This document shows, piece after piece, positions 1-4,962 of a DNA stretch of 5,644 nucleotides. The stretch is taken from contig DAHWNE010000083.1 of the NCBI GenBank assembly GCA_027340195.1, positions 1 to 5,644 on the forward strand, read 5' to 3'. The notes beneath the pieces are model-generated. The model made no database searches, was not told the origin of the DNA, and worked only from the letters and a program-made list of their open reading frames with translations. This DNA is from Acetobacteraceae bacterium. Lineage in GTDB: Bacteria > Pseudomonadota > Alphaproteobacteria > Acetobacterales > Acetobacteraceae. Numbering within the stretch: the first letter of the stretch is position 1; every line of letters begins with the position of its first letter. Both the position numbers and the translations under genes were made by a program.

Positions 1-12
1 ATATTGGAGTGA
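1..12 (+). CDS. possible 3' tail of an upstream gene (last codons only)
   Basis: Read in frame 1 the window opens with codons for Ile-Leu-Glu and then TGA at 10-12. That stop lies 11 bp before the ATG of the AAA+ fragment and just before its Shine-Dalgarno. This spacing is typical of two genes in one operon, so an upstream partner gene may end here. Three codons cannot identify a product, and the stop could equally be chance. Confidence 0.2.
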   Translation: MLE

Positions 13-23
13 AGAGGCATCGT

Positions 24-254
24 ATGAACCGCGTCAATCCTGTCGGCCCGCGCGTCAAGCGCCGATCGCCTGATCAGAAGGGCATCCATGATATTCGACC
101 TTTGGCGGACCCTGAGTTCGATGGCATCTGGGAGTCCCTGATCCTGCCGCCTGGGCTGAAGGATCGGTTGCTTGCCCAGGCCGTCCTCAACTTCACGGCG
201 CGGGCAAAGCTGCAGCAGGTCTTCCTGCAGGGCCACGAATCCAAGTTCACCTGA
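24..254 (+). pseudogene. N-terminal fragment of an AAA+ ATPase (TRIP13/Pch2-like), truncated by an IS
   Basis: The frame starts at ATG 24, with GAAGAGG at 11-17 as a good Shine-Dalgarno 6 bp upstream; a GTG at 9 is in frame but poorer. Sixty-eight native residues precede the IS at 228, and 8 element-encoded residues follow before TGA at 252-254. The basic N-terminus is followed by a segment with FDGIWESLILPPGLKDRLL and then QAVLNFTARAKL. From memory this resembles the stretch just ahead of the Walker A P-loop in bacterial AAA+ ATPases related to TRIP13/Pch2, which remodel HORMA-type partners in some CBASS defence operons. The P-loop, Walker B and sensor regions are missing, so the product cannot be an active ATPase. 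The rest of the gene does not reappear after the IS. The family call rests on a short segment and the defence role is inference. GC is about 60%, lower than the genes to the right. Confidence 0.5.
228..246 (+). repeat. IS left terminal inverted repeat
   Basis: The sequence CAGGGCCACGAATCCAAGT matches the reverse complement of the right end at 14 of 19 positions, with shared core CAGGGCnnCGAAnnCAnGT. It lies next to the 3' end of the transposase gene. The first base falls exactly on a codon boundary of the disrupted AAA+ gene, so the truncated frame reads on into the element for 8 codons. Confidence 0.85.
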
Positions 255-1416
255 TTTTTTCGTTGAGGATGTCCTCCAGGTAGCCTGTGTCCCACCCTGC
301 GACCTTGCGGCGGAGCTTGACGGATTGCTTATCCTTTGCGGCGCGGACGAGGTTGATGGCGAAGTGGCGGACGACGGCCATGTTCTTGGCGCCGAAGCCC
401 TTTCGCAACCGGGACTGGTCGTCCTTGAAGGTGACGTCGAGCACCCAGTGCAGGCGGTTCTCGATGCCCCAGTGGCCGCGGACTGCGCGGCCGGCCGCCT
501 CGGCGGTCAGCGTCGCGGAGGAGACGTAGTATCGGGTCTCGGTATGCGTCTTCTCGCCGCGCTGGATGCGGGCCTCGACGCGGACGATGCTGGCGGCGTC
601 GGGCAATCGCAGCTCGCCCGGGAAGCGTCGGTCCCCCGACAGCCACTCGACCTCGCGCATCACGCTGGTGGTGCGCTGCTCGATGCGGCCGTGGCCCTTG
701 TCGTGCGCGGTGTGGGTTTCGACGGTGCCGGGCGGGGCGTCGGTGAAGCAGGCCTCGACCTCGGCGCGCAGGCTGGGCTGGTTGGCCTTGACCGCCAGCA
801 GGTAGTCGGCGCCGGCGTCGCGGATGGCTTTGGCGATGGTGCCGTTGGTGGCGATGGCATCGATGGAGACCAGCGCGCCGCGCAGCCCGTCCTGTTCGGC
901 CAACCGGGCCAGCAGCACCGGGATGGCGGCGAGTTCGTTGGATTTGTCAGGCACCGCTTCCTGGCCGAGCACCAGGCGTGCGGTGGTGGCGAAGGCCGAG
1001 ACCAGGTGGATCGGCGCCACCCCGGCCGCGCGGTCGTGGCTGCGGCGGGAGGTCTTGCCGTCGATGGCGACGAACTCGGGCCGATCGGGCCAGGTGGCGC
1101 GCACCCAGGCGGTGAACGCGGCCGAGAACAGGGCGGGGTTGATGCGGTTCATCAGGATGGTGAGCCAGCGCCCGCCGGGGACGCCGAGGCGGTAGGGCAG
1201 GTGCTGGCGCAGGAACGCGAGATGGGCCTCGCCCCAGGCGGCGATGTGGTCGTAGTCGTCGCAGTCGGCGATCGTGCCGCAGACCACCAGCAGCAAGATC
1301 TCGGCCAATGGGTGGGCGATGCGGCGGATATCGCGCGGGTCGGGGATGGTGGCGAAGTGATCCAGCAGGATGGCGAGGCGGGACTTGCCGGGGAGGGGAT
1401 CGTCGAGGGGGGGCAT
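247..1416 (-). CDS. ISAs1-family DDE transposase
   Basis: It catalyses cut-and-paste movement of the surrounding element. From ATG at 1416 it is 389 residues, close to the family's usual size. The N-terminal part (about residues 15-75) is the transposase-associated domain, with IPDPRDIRR and an ILLLVVCGTIADCDD stretch. The catalytic core has the first Asp in FVAIDGKTSRR (D119), the second in LVSIDAIATNG (D186), and the Glu in RGHWGIENRLHWVLDVTF (E319), which carries the family's HW-x-IEN-x-LHW signature. All three acidic residues are present and the frame is uninterrupted, so the enzyme should be active. I chose ATG 1416 because GGAG sits 8 bp upstream of it (1425-1428, minus strand). In-frame alternatives are ATG 1446 and GTG 1473, which lack a clear Shine-Dalgarno. 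The stop is TGA at 247-249, immediately inside the left terminal repeat. Confidence 0.93.
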   Translation of the reverse strand: MPPLDDPLPGKSRLAILLDHFATIPDPRDIRRIAHPLAEILLLVVCGTIADCDDYDHIAAWGEAHLAFLRQHLPYRLGVPGGRWLTILMNRINPALFSAAFTAWVRATWPDRPEFVAIDGKTSRRSHDRAAGVAPIHLVSAFATTARLVLGQEAVPDKSNELAAIPVLLARLAEQDGLRGALVSIDAIATNGTIAKAIRDAGADYLLAVKANQPSLRAEVEACFTDAPPGTVETHTAHDKGHGRIEQRTTSVMREVEWLSGDRRFPGELRLPDAASIVRVEARIQRGEKTHTETRYYVSSATLTAEAAGRAVRGHWGIENRLHWVLDVTFKDDQSRLRKGFGAKNMAVVRHFAINLVRAAKDKQSVKLRRKVAGWDTGYLEDILNEKIR

Positions 1417-1424
1417 GAACGCGG

Positions 1425-1428
1425 CTCC
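1425..1428 (-). promoter_or_regulatory. Shine-Dalgarno deciding the transposase start
   Basis: GGAG on the minus strand lies 8 bp before ATG 1416. The two upstream in-frame starts (1446, 1473) have no comparable purine-rich motif, so this site favours the 389-residue protein. Confidence 0.55.
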
Positions 1429-1467
1429 GAATCGGGGGAGACGCATCGAATCGACAAAACCGAGGGG

Positions 1468-1483
1468 TGTCACCCGATGTCAC
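1468..1483. repeat. paired TGTCAC boxes inside the IS right end
   Basis: TGTCAC occurs at 1468-1473 and again at 1478-1483, exactly 10 bp apart, so on the same face of the helix. They lie between the right terminal repeat and the transposase gene, where a transposase subterminal binding site or an operator could sit. The first box is the core of GGTG-T-CACC (1466-1474). Function is inference. Confidence 0.3.
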
Positions 1484-1500
1484 ATGAGTTCGGCGCCCTG
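1482..1500 (-). repeat. IS right terminal inverted repeat
   Basis: Read on the minus strand it is CAGGGCGCCGAACTCATGT, matching the left end at 14 of 19 positions, including all of the outer six bases. It lies upstream of the transposase start, as expected for the 5' end of the element. Confidence 0.85.
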
Positions 1501-1517
1501 CCCCCAGCTCGCCGCGC

Positions 1518-1550
1518 TTGACACCACCCCCGCCGCTGGCGCGCCATAGC
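1518..1550 (+). promoter_or_regulatory. candidate promoter upstream of the cupin gene
   Basis: A perfect TTGACA (-35 like) lies at 1518-1523, just 17 bp outside the IS end. The best AT-containing -10 candidate is CATAGC at 1545-1550, which gives an overlong 21-bp gap, so the -10 assignment is weak. The position, about 30-60 bp before ATG 1581, suits a promoter for the cupin and possibly the genes after it. If real, the native promoter survived the IS-associated rearrangement. Confidence 0.35.
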
Positions 1551-1580
1551 GGCCCCCGCAACCGCGCCAAGGCCACCCCC

Positions 1581-1991
1581 ATGTCCCAGGCCACCCTGCC
1601 GCGCCAGCGCCTGCTCGCCCGCGAACCCTCGCCGCCCTCGCACTATGTCGATGTCGTGAACGCCCCCTGGCAGCGCTCGGAGTTTCCCGGCATCCAGCAC
1701 AAGCTGCTCTACAAGGACCCGGTGAGCGGCATGTCCACCCTGCTGTTCCGCCTGGAACCCGGCGCGGTGGTGCCGCTGCACGAACATACCGGGGTCGAAC
1801 TCACCTATGTGCTGGAAGGCAGTCTCGAGGACGAGGAAGGCGTCTGTTCCGCCGGGAATTTCGTCTGGCGTCCGGCCGGCAACACCCACGAGGCGCGGGC
1901 GCCGAACGGTGCGCTGATCCTGGGCGTGTTCATGCGGCCCAACCATTTCGCCGCCGGGCAGCGGTTCTTCTCCGAAACCTCCGCCGGCTGA
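1581..1991 (+). CDS. small cupin-domain protein (ChrR-like cupin fold)
   Basis: This is a 136-residue, single-domain cytosolic cupin. Motif 1 is a perfect G(X)5HXH(X)3E(X)6G match: G61, H67, H69, E73, G80, within PLHEHTGVELTYVLEG. Motif 2 follows as G92, P98, G100, H103 within GNFVWRPAGNTHEA, lacking only the final Asn. The three His and one Glu are the usual metal ligands, so a metal-bound beta-barrel is expected. The sequence style resembles the cupin domain of ChrR-type anti-sigma factors, but no N-terminal zinc anti-sigma domain is present. It may therefore be a free-standing sensor or a small dioxygenase- or isomerase-like enzyme; the substrate is unknown. ATG 1581 is chosen because the protein then starts shortly before conserved sequence and AAGG lies at 1569-1572. 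A TTG at 1518 would add a low-complexity proline-rich extension and overlaps the candidate -35 box. Confidence 0.85.
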   Translation: MSQATLPRQRLLAREPSPPSHYVDVVNAPWQRSEFPGIQHKLLYKDPVSGMSTLLFRLEPGAVVPLHEHTGVELTYVLEGSLEDEEGVCSAGNFVWRPAGNTHEARAPNGALILGVFMRPNHFAAGQRFFSETSAG

Positions 1992-2038
1992 GCGGTGGCG
2001 CCGCGGCCCGGGCACGGCTAACAAGCGCCGCCACCGTT
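1991..2038 (+). terminator. hairpin after the cupin gene, possible weak terminator or attenuator
   Basis: CGGTGGCG at 1993-2000 pairs perfectly with CGCCACCG at 2029-2036. The stem extends by one G-U and one A-T pair to 1991 and 2038, giving 10 bp around a 28-nt GC-rich loop that itself contains CCCGGG. The first arm begins in the last base of the cupin stop codon. The second arm ends 2 bp before the lipoprotein's Shine-Dalgarno at 2041. No U-tract follows, so a classical intrinsic terminator is unlikely. It could reduce read-through, stabilise the upstream mRNA or affect access to the ribosome site. Confidence 0.35.
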
Positions 2039-2040
2039 CC

Positions 2041-2044
2041 GGAG
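2041..2044 (+). promoter_or_regulatory. Shine-Dalgarno supporting a TTG start
   Basis: GGAG lies 7 bp before TTG 2052. No ATG or GTG in this frame lies between it and the signal peptide, and the TTG-initiated product has a well-formed lipoprotein signal. The site therefore decides the unusual start codon. Confidence 0.55.
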
Positions 2045-2051
2045 TCCCGCC

Positions 2052-2507
2052 TTGCGCCGAACCCGTCCCGCCCAGCTGGCGCTCGCCCACTGGGCGCTCG
2101 TCCTGCCCGCGCTCGCCCTGCTCGCCGGCTGCGCCGGCCACAAGGCCGCCCCCGCATCCGCCGCCGGCCCGACGCCCCCCGTCTATGCGATCGACCTCGC
2201 CGGCAAGGCCGCGCTGTGTCGGCCCGGCGCCGTCGCCCCGAAAGCCCACGCCACCGTCGCCGCCACCATGACCGTGGGCAGCGCCGGCGGCTGGTGCGGT
2301 CTCTCGGTGCAGAACAAGGGCGCCCCCTTCGCCGCCGGGCTGCTGACCCGCCGGGCGACGCATGGCCGGGTCTATATCCACAGCGTCGGCGCGGCGACCC
2401 GCATCGATTACACCCCGAAGCCCGGCTACGTGGGGCCGGACCGGTTCGCGGTGGAGCTGCTCCCCGACGACGCAAAGCTGACCGTCACCGTCAAGGTCCG
2501 CCCCTGA
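2052..2507 (+). CDS. small secreted lipoprotein of unknown function
   Basis: The product is 151 residues from a TTG start. It has a type II signal peptide: basic start (MRRTR), hydrophobic core (about residues 8-25), and lipobox L-A-G-C with C27 as the expected lipidated cysteine. Residues after C27 are not Asp, so outer-membrane sorting is more likely than inner-membrane retention. An Ala/Pro-rich linker (about 28-43) follows. The mature part has two further cysteines (C56, C82) that could form a disulfide in the periplasm. The C-terminal half (about 104-149) contains ATRIDYTPKPGYVGPDRFAV, which resembles the YTP-x-PGY-x-G-x-D-x-F pattern of bacterial Ig/cadherin-like beta-sandwich repeats, so a single small beta domain is likely. 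I do not recognise a named family. It sits 60 bp after the cupin and 68 bp before the amidase, on the same strand. Confidence 0.75.
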   Translation: MRRTRPAQLALAHWALVLPALALLAGCAGHKAAPASAAGPTPPVYAIDLAGKAALCRPGAVAPKAHATVAATMTVGSAGGWCGLSVQNKGAPFAAGLLTRRATHGRVYIHSVGAATRIDYTPKPGYVGPDRFAVELLPDDAKLTVTVKVRP

Positions 2508-2532
2508 TTGCGCGCCCCCTGATTGCGCGCCC
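2501..2532 (+). repeat. perfect 15-bp tandem duplication over the lipoprotein stop
   Basis: The unit CCCCTGATTGCGCGC occurs at 2501-2515 and again at 2516-2530, with two further matching bases. The lipoprotein stop TGA (2505-2507) lies in the first copy. Because the unit is a multiple of three, a second in-frame TGA occurs at 2520-2522. It looks like a recent slippage duplication in the intergenic gap. Confidence 0.9.
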
Positions 2533-2545
2533 GCATCGCGCGGGC
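2529..2545 (+). other. short GC hairpin downstream of the lipoprotein
   Basis: GCCCGC (2529-2534) and GCGGGC (2540-2545) form a 6-bp perfect stem with a 5-nt loop, ATCGC. It directly follows the tandem repeat and precedes the amidase ribosome site by 20 bp. There is no T-run, so termination is doubtful. It may be an mRNA structure or a GC-rich coincidence. Confidence 0.25.
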
Positions 2546-2575
2546 CAGGATGCGCCCCCGTTCCCGGAGACCGCG

Positions 2576-4018
2576 ATGGACCCGAGTTTCCTCCCCGCCT
2601 GGCGGCTCGCCGAGCGCACCCGCGCCGGCGAGCTCGGCTGCCGCGAGCTCACCGAGCACATGATCGCGCGCATCGAGCGGCTGGACCCGAAGCTCAACGC
2701 CGTGGTGGTGCGGGATTTCGAGCGCGCCCGGGCGCGCGCCCACGCCCTGGACCACGCCGACCGCGCCGCCGCCGGCCCGCTGTTCGGGGTGCCGATGACG
2801 GTCAAGGAAAGCTTCGATCTGCGCGGCCACCCCACCACCTGGGGCCACCCCGCCCGCGCCGCGCATCGGGCCGCGGAGGACGCGCTGGCGGTCCGCCGGC
2901 TGGAAGCGGCCGGGGCGGTGGTGCTGGGCAAGACCAATGTCCCGGTCTCGCTGGCCGACTGGCAGAGCTACAACCCGGTCTATGGCACCACCAACAACCC
3001 GTGGTCGCCCTCGCATACGACGGGCGGCTCCTCGGGCGGCGGAGCGGCCGCGGTGGCGGCCGGCTTCGCGGCGCTGGAATGCGGCTCGGACATCGGCGGC
3101 TCGATCCGGGTGCCGGCGCATTTCTGCGGCCTGTTCGGCCACAAGACCAGTTGGGGACTGGCCTCCCCGCGCGGGCATTCGCTGGCCGACACGGCCGCCT
3201 TCACCGATATCTCGGTGATCGGCCCGCTGGCGCGCTCGGCCCGCGACCTGGAGCCGGCGCTGGATGCGATCCTGGGGCTGGACCCGGCGGAGACGGGGCT
3301 CGGCTTCACCCTGCCGCCCGTGCGGACCACCCGCCTGTCGGACCTGCGCGTCGCCGTCTGGTCGCACGAGCCGGGTCAGGCGACCGAGGCCGAGACCACC
3401 GGATTGCTGGAGGATTTGGCCCGGCATCTGGAGTCCGAGGGGGCCGAGGTCAGCCGGGTGGCGCGGCCGGATTTCGACGTGGCGGAAGCCTGGCGGCTCT
3501 ACCTGACCCTGCTGGACGCGGCGATGGCCGGACGGCTGTCCGAGACCGCGCTGGCCGCGCGGCGCGCCCGCAAGGCGGCGCTGTCCGAGGCGGACCAGTC
3601 GGCGGACGCCATCATGCTGCGCGCAACCGATCTCGGGCACCGCGAGTGGCTGGCGGCGAACGAGCGGCGCTTGCAGCTGCGCCGCGTCTGGTCGGCCTTC
3701 TTCCGTCACTGGGACGTGCTGCTCTGCCCGGCCTTCGGCTGCCCGGCCCTGCCGCACCGGCAGGACGGCGAGACCTGGGAGCGGCGGATCACGCTGGACG
3801 GCCACCTTCTGCCCTATAATGACCTGCTGTTCTGGCCGGGCCTGACCGGCGTCTGCCATCTGCCCGCTTCCATCGCGCCGCTGGGGATGTCGCGGCAGGG
3901 GCTGCCGATCGGGGTGCAGATCGTCGGCCCCTATGGCGGCGACCGCACCACCATCGCGGTGGCGCATCTTCTGGAAACGAGCTGGCGGGGCTTCGCGCCG
4001 CCGCCGGGATGGGAGTGA
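2576..4018 (+). CDS. amidase-signature family amide hydrolase
   Basis: The product is a 480-residue cytosolic serine hydrolase, a normal length for the family, which cleaves carboxylic amides to acid and ammonia or amine. The Ser-cisSer-Lys triad is complete: K77 in PMTVKES, cis-Ser S152 in GGSSGG, and nucleophile S176 in GSDIGGSIRVPAHFCG. The 24-residue S152-S176 spacing equals that of mammalian FAAH (S217-S241). The segment SYNPVYGTTNNPW before the glycine-rich loop is typical of a bacterial subgroup annotated simply as amidase. GatA is less likely because no gatB or gatC lies nearby. There is no signal peptide. ATG 2576 has GGAGA 5-6 bp upstream (2566-2570). The frame stays open further upstream only because of high GC. 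The gene ends 3 bp before the reductase gene. The substrate cannot be read from sequence. Confidence 0.93.
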   Translation: MDPSFLPAWRLAERTRAGELGCRELTEHMIARIERLDPKLNAVVVRDFERARARAHALDHADRAAAGPLFGVPMTVKESFDLRGHPTTWGHPARAAHRAAEDALAVRRLEAAGAVVLGKTNVPVSLADWQSYNPVYGTTNNPWSPSHTTGGSSGGGAAAVAAGFAALECGSDIGGSIRVPAHFCGLFGHKTSWGLASPRGHSLADTAAFTDISVIGPLARSARDLEPALDAILGLDPAETGLGFTLPPVRTTRLSDLRVAVWSHEPGQATEAETTGLLEDLARHLESEGAEVSRVARPDFDVAEAWRLYLTLLDAAMAGRLSETALAARRARKAALSEADQSADAIMLRATDLGHREWLAANERRLQLRRVWSAFFRHWDVLLCPAFGCPALPHRQDGETWERRITLDGHLLPYNDLLFWPGLTGVCHLPASIAPLGMSRQGLPIGVQIVGPYGGDRTTIAVAHLLETSWRGFAPPPGWE

Positions 4019-4024
4019 GACATG
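4011..4024 (+). promoter_or_regulatory. coupling site between amidase and reductase genes
   Basis: GGGAG at 4011-4015 forms the amidase's last codons and also the reductase's Shine-Dalgarno, 6 bp before ATG 4022. The amidase TGA (4016-4018) lies between them. A ribosome finishing the amidase would be placed to start the reductase, which indicates translational coupling. Confidence 0.7.
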
Positions 4025-4939
4025 CGGATCCTGGTGCTCGGCGCCGGCGGCATCGGCGGGTATTTCGGCGGCCGGCTGGCGGAGGCCGGGGCGGATGTGA
4101 CCTTCCTGGTCCGCCCCGCGCGCGCCGCGCGCCTCGCCGAGACCGGGCTGGTGGTGCGCAGCCCGCATGGCGACATCCTGCGCCCGGTGCGGAGCGTGAC
4201 CGAAGCCGGGGCCGGCTATGACCTGGTGCTGCTGACCTGCAAGGCCTACGACCTGGAGGCGGCGATGGCGGCGATCGCCCCGGCCATGGCGGGCGGGGCG
4301 TTCGTGCTGCCGATGCTGAACGGGATGCGCCATCTGGATACGCTGGACGAAGCCTTCGGCGCCGGGCATGTGCTGGGCGGGCTCTGCCATATCGCGGCGA
4401 CGCTGGATGCGACGGGCGAGGTGCGCCACCTCAACCGGATGCACGCGCTGACCCTGGGGCCGCGCCGGGACGGGCAGGCCGGAGTCGTGGCGGCATTCGC
4501 CGAGGCGGCTCGAGGGGCGCGGTTCGACCTGCGGGTGTCCGAGGAGCCGATCCAGGACATGTGGGAAAAATTCGTCCTGCTCGCCACCATGGCGGCGATG
4601 AGCTGCCTGATGCGCGGCAATGTCGGGCAGATCATGGCCACCGACGGCGGCGAGGCGCGGATGCTGGCGACGTTGGCCGAGGCGGACGCGGTGGCCGGGG
4701 CGGCCGGCCATGCCTCCCGCCCGGCGCGGCTGGCGGCGGCGCGGGCGACGCTGACCGAGCGCGGATCGAGCTTCGCCGCCTCCATGCTGCGCGATGTCGA
4801 GCGTGGCGGACGGACCGAGGCGGCGCATGTGGTGGGCGACATGGTGGCGCGTGCCGGCGCGGCGGGGCTGGCGGCGCCGATGCTGGCCACCGCCTGGTGC
4901 CATTTGCAGGTGCACGAGGCGCGGGTAGCGGGCGGTTAA
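4022..4939 (+). CDS. ketopantoate-reductase-family oxidoreductase (PanE/ApbA-like)
   Basis: The product is a 305-residue soluble NAD(P)H-dependent reductase of the 2-dehydropantoate 2-reductase fold. The N-terminal Rossmann domain has [11 protein letters not shown] (7-17), K74 in LLTCKAYD and N100 in LPMLNGM, matching E. coli PanE K72 and N98 in context. The helical C-terminal domain has the catalytic Lys in MWEKF (K183), then S254 and E266 in [18 protein letters not shown], matching S244 and E256. The positions 4 and 8 residues after the Lys are L187 and A191, where true PanE has two asparagines near the substrate. This [19 protein letters not shown] type is common in paralogues whose substrate is unknown. 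Because of this and the amidase linkage, I do not assign panE. A role acting on a 2-oxo acid or lactone made or used alongside the amidase product is inference. Confidence 0.85.
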   Translation: MRILVLGAGGIGGYFGGRLAEAGADVTFLVRPARAARLAETGLVVRSPHGDILRPVRSVTEAGAGYDLVLLTCKAYDLEAAMAAIAPAMAGGAFVLPMLNGMRHLDTLDEAFGAGHVLGGLCHIAATLDATGEVRHLNRMHALTLGPRRDGQAGVVAAFAEAARGARFDLRVSEEPIQDMWEKFVLLATMAAMSCLMRGNVGQIMATDGGEARMLATLAEADAVAGAAGHASRPARLAAARATLTERGSSFAASMLRDVERGGRTEAAHVVGDMVARAGAAGLAAPMLATAWCHLQVHEARVAGG

Positions 4940-4962
4940 GCTTTCGCCGTCAGGCTGCGCCG

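Larger units (their letters stand above)
228..1500 (-). mobile_element. ISAs1-family insertion sequence, complete, 1273 bp
   Basis: One intact DDE transposase on the minus strand is bounded by terminal inverted repeats that start with CAGGGC at both ends, as in the ISAs1 family. Size and single-gene layout fit that family. The left flank (GGTCTTCCTG, 218-227) and right flank (CCCCCAGCTC, 1501-1510) share no 8-10 bp direct repeat, although this family normally duplicates its target. The element is read leftward, away from the cupin gene. Coding potential and both ends are intact, so it looks recently active or mobilisable. I cannot assign a specific named IS. Confidence 0.88.

Noticed and set aside
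1501..1510. target-site duplication next to the IS
   Set aside because: I compared the 8-10 bases on each side and tried small shifts of the ends; no matching direct repeat was found.
172..1521. 449-codon open frame on the plus strand across the IS
   Set aside because: It lies antisense to the transposase, whose motifs are unmistakable. The translation is low-complexity Gly/Ala/Val/Asp-rich text typical of a high-GC antisense frame.
1518..1580. TTG-initiated N-terminal extension of the cupin
   Set aside because: It would be a proline-rich, non-conserved stretch beginning inside a TTGACA promoter-like box, without a Shine-Dalgarno.
1470..2475. long minus-strand open frames opposite the cupin and lipoprotein genes
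   Set aside because: They give Arg/Gly-rich translations without motifs, and the plus strand carries a perfect cupin motif and a lipobox in the same region.
2216..2575. upstream extension of the amidase frame by 120 codons
   Set aside because: The frame is open but overlaps the lipoprotein gene in another frame and is Arg/Pro-rich. ATG 2576 has a good Shine-Dalgarno and gives a normal family-length protein.
2426..4915. 829-codon open frame on the minus strand
   Set aside because: It spans the opposite strand of the amidase and reductase genes and ends within the lipoprotein gene. Its composition is Arg/Gly/His/Pro-rich with no recognisable domain, a GC-driven shadow.
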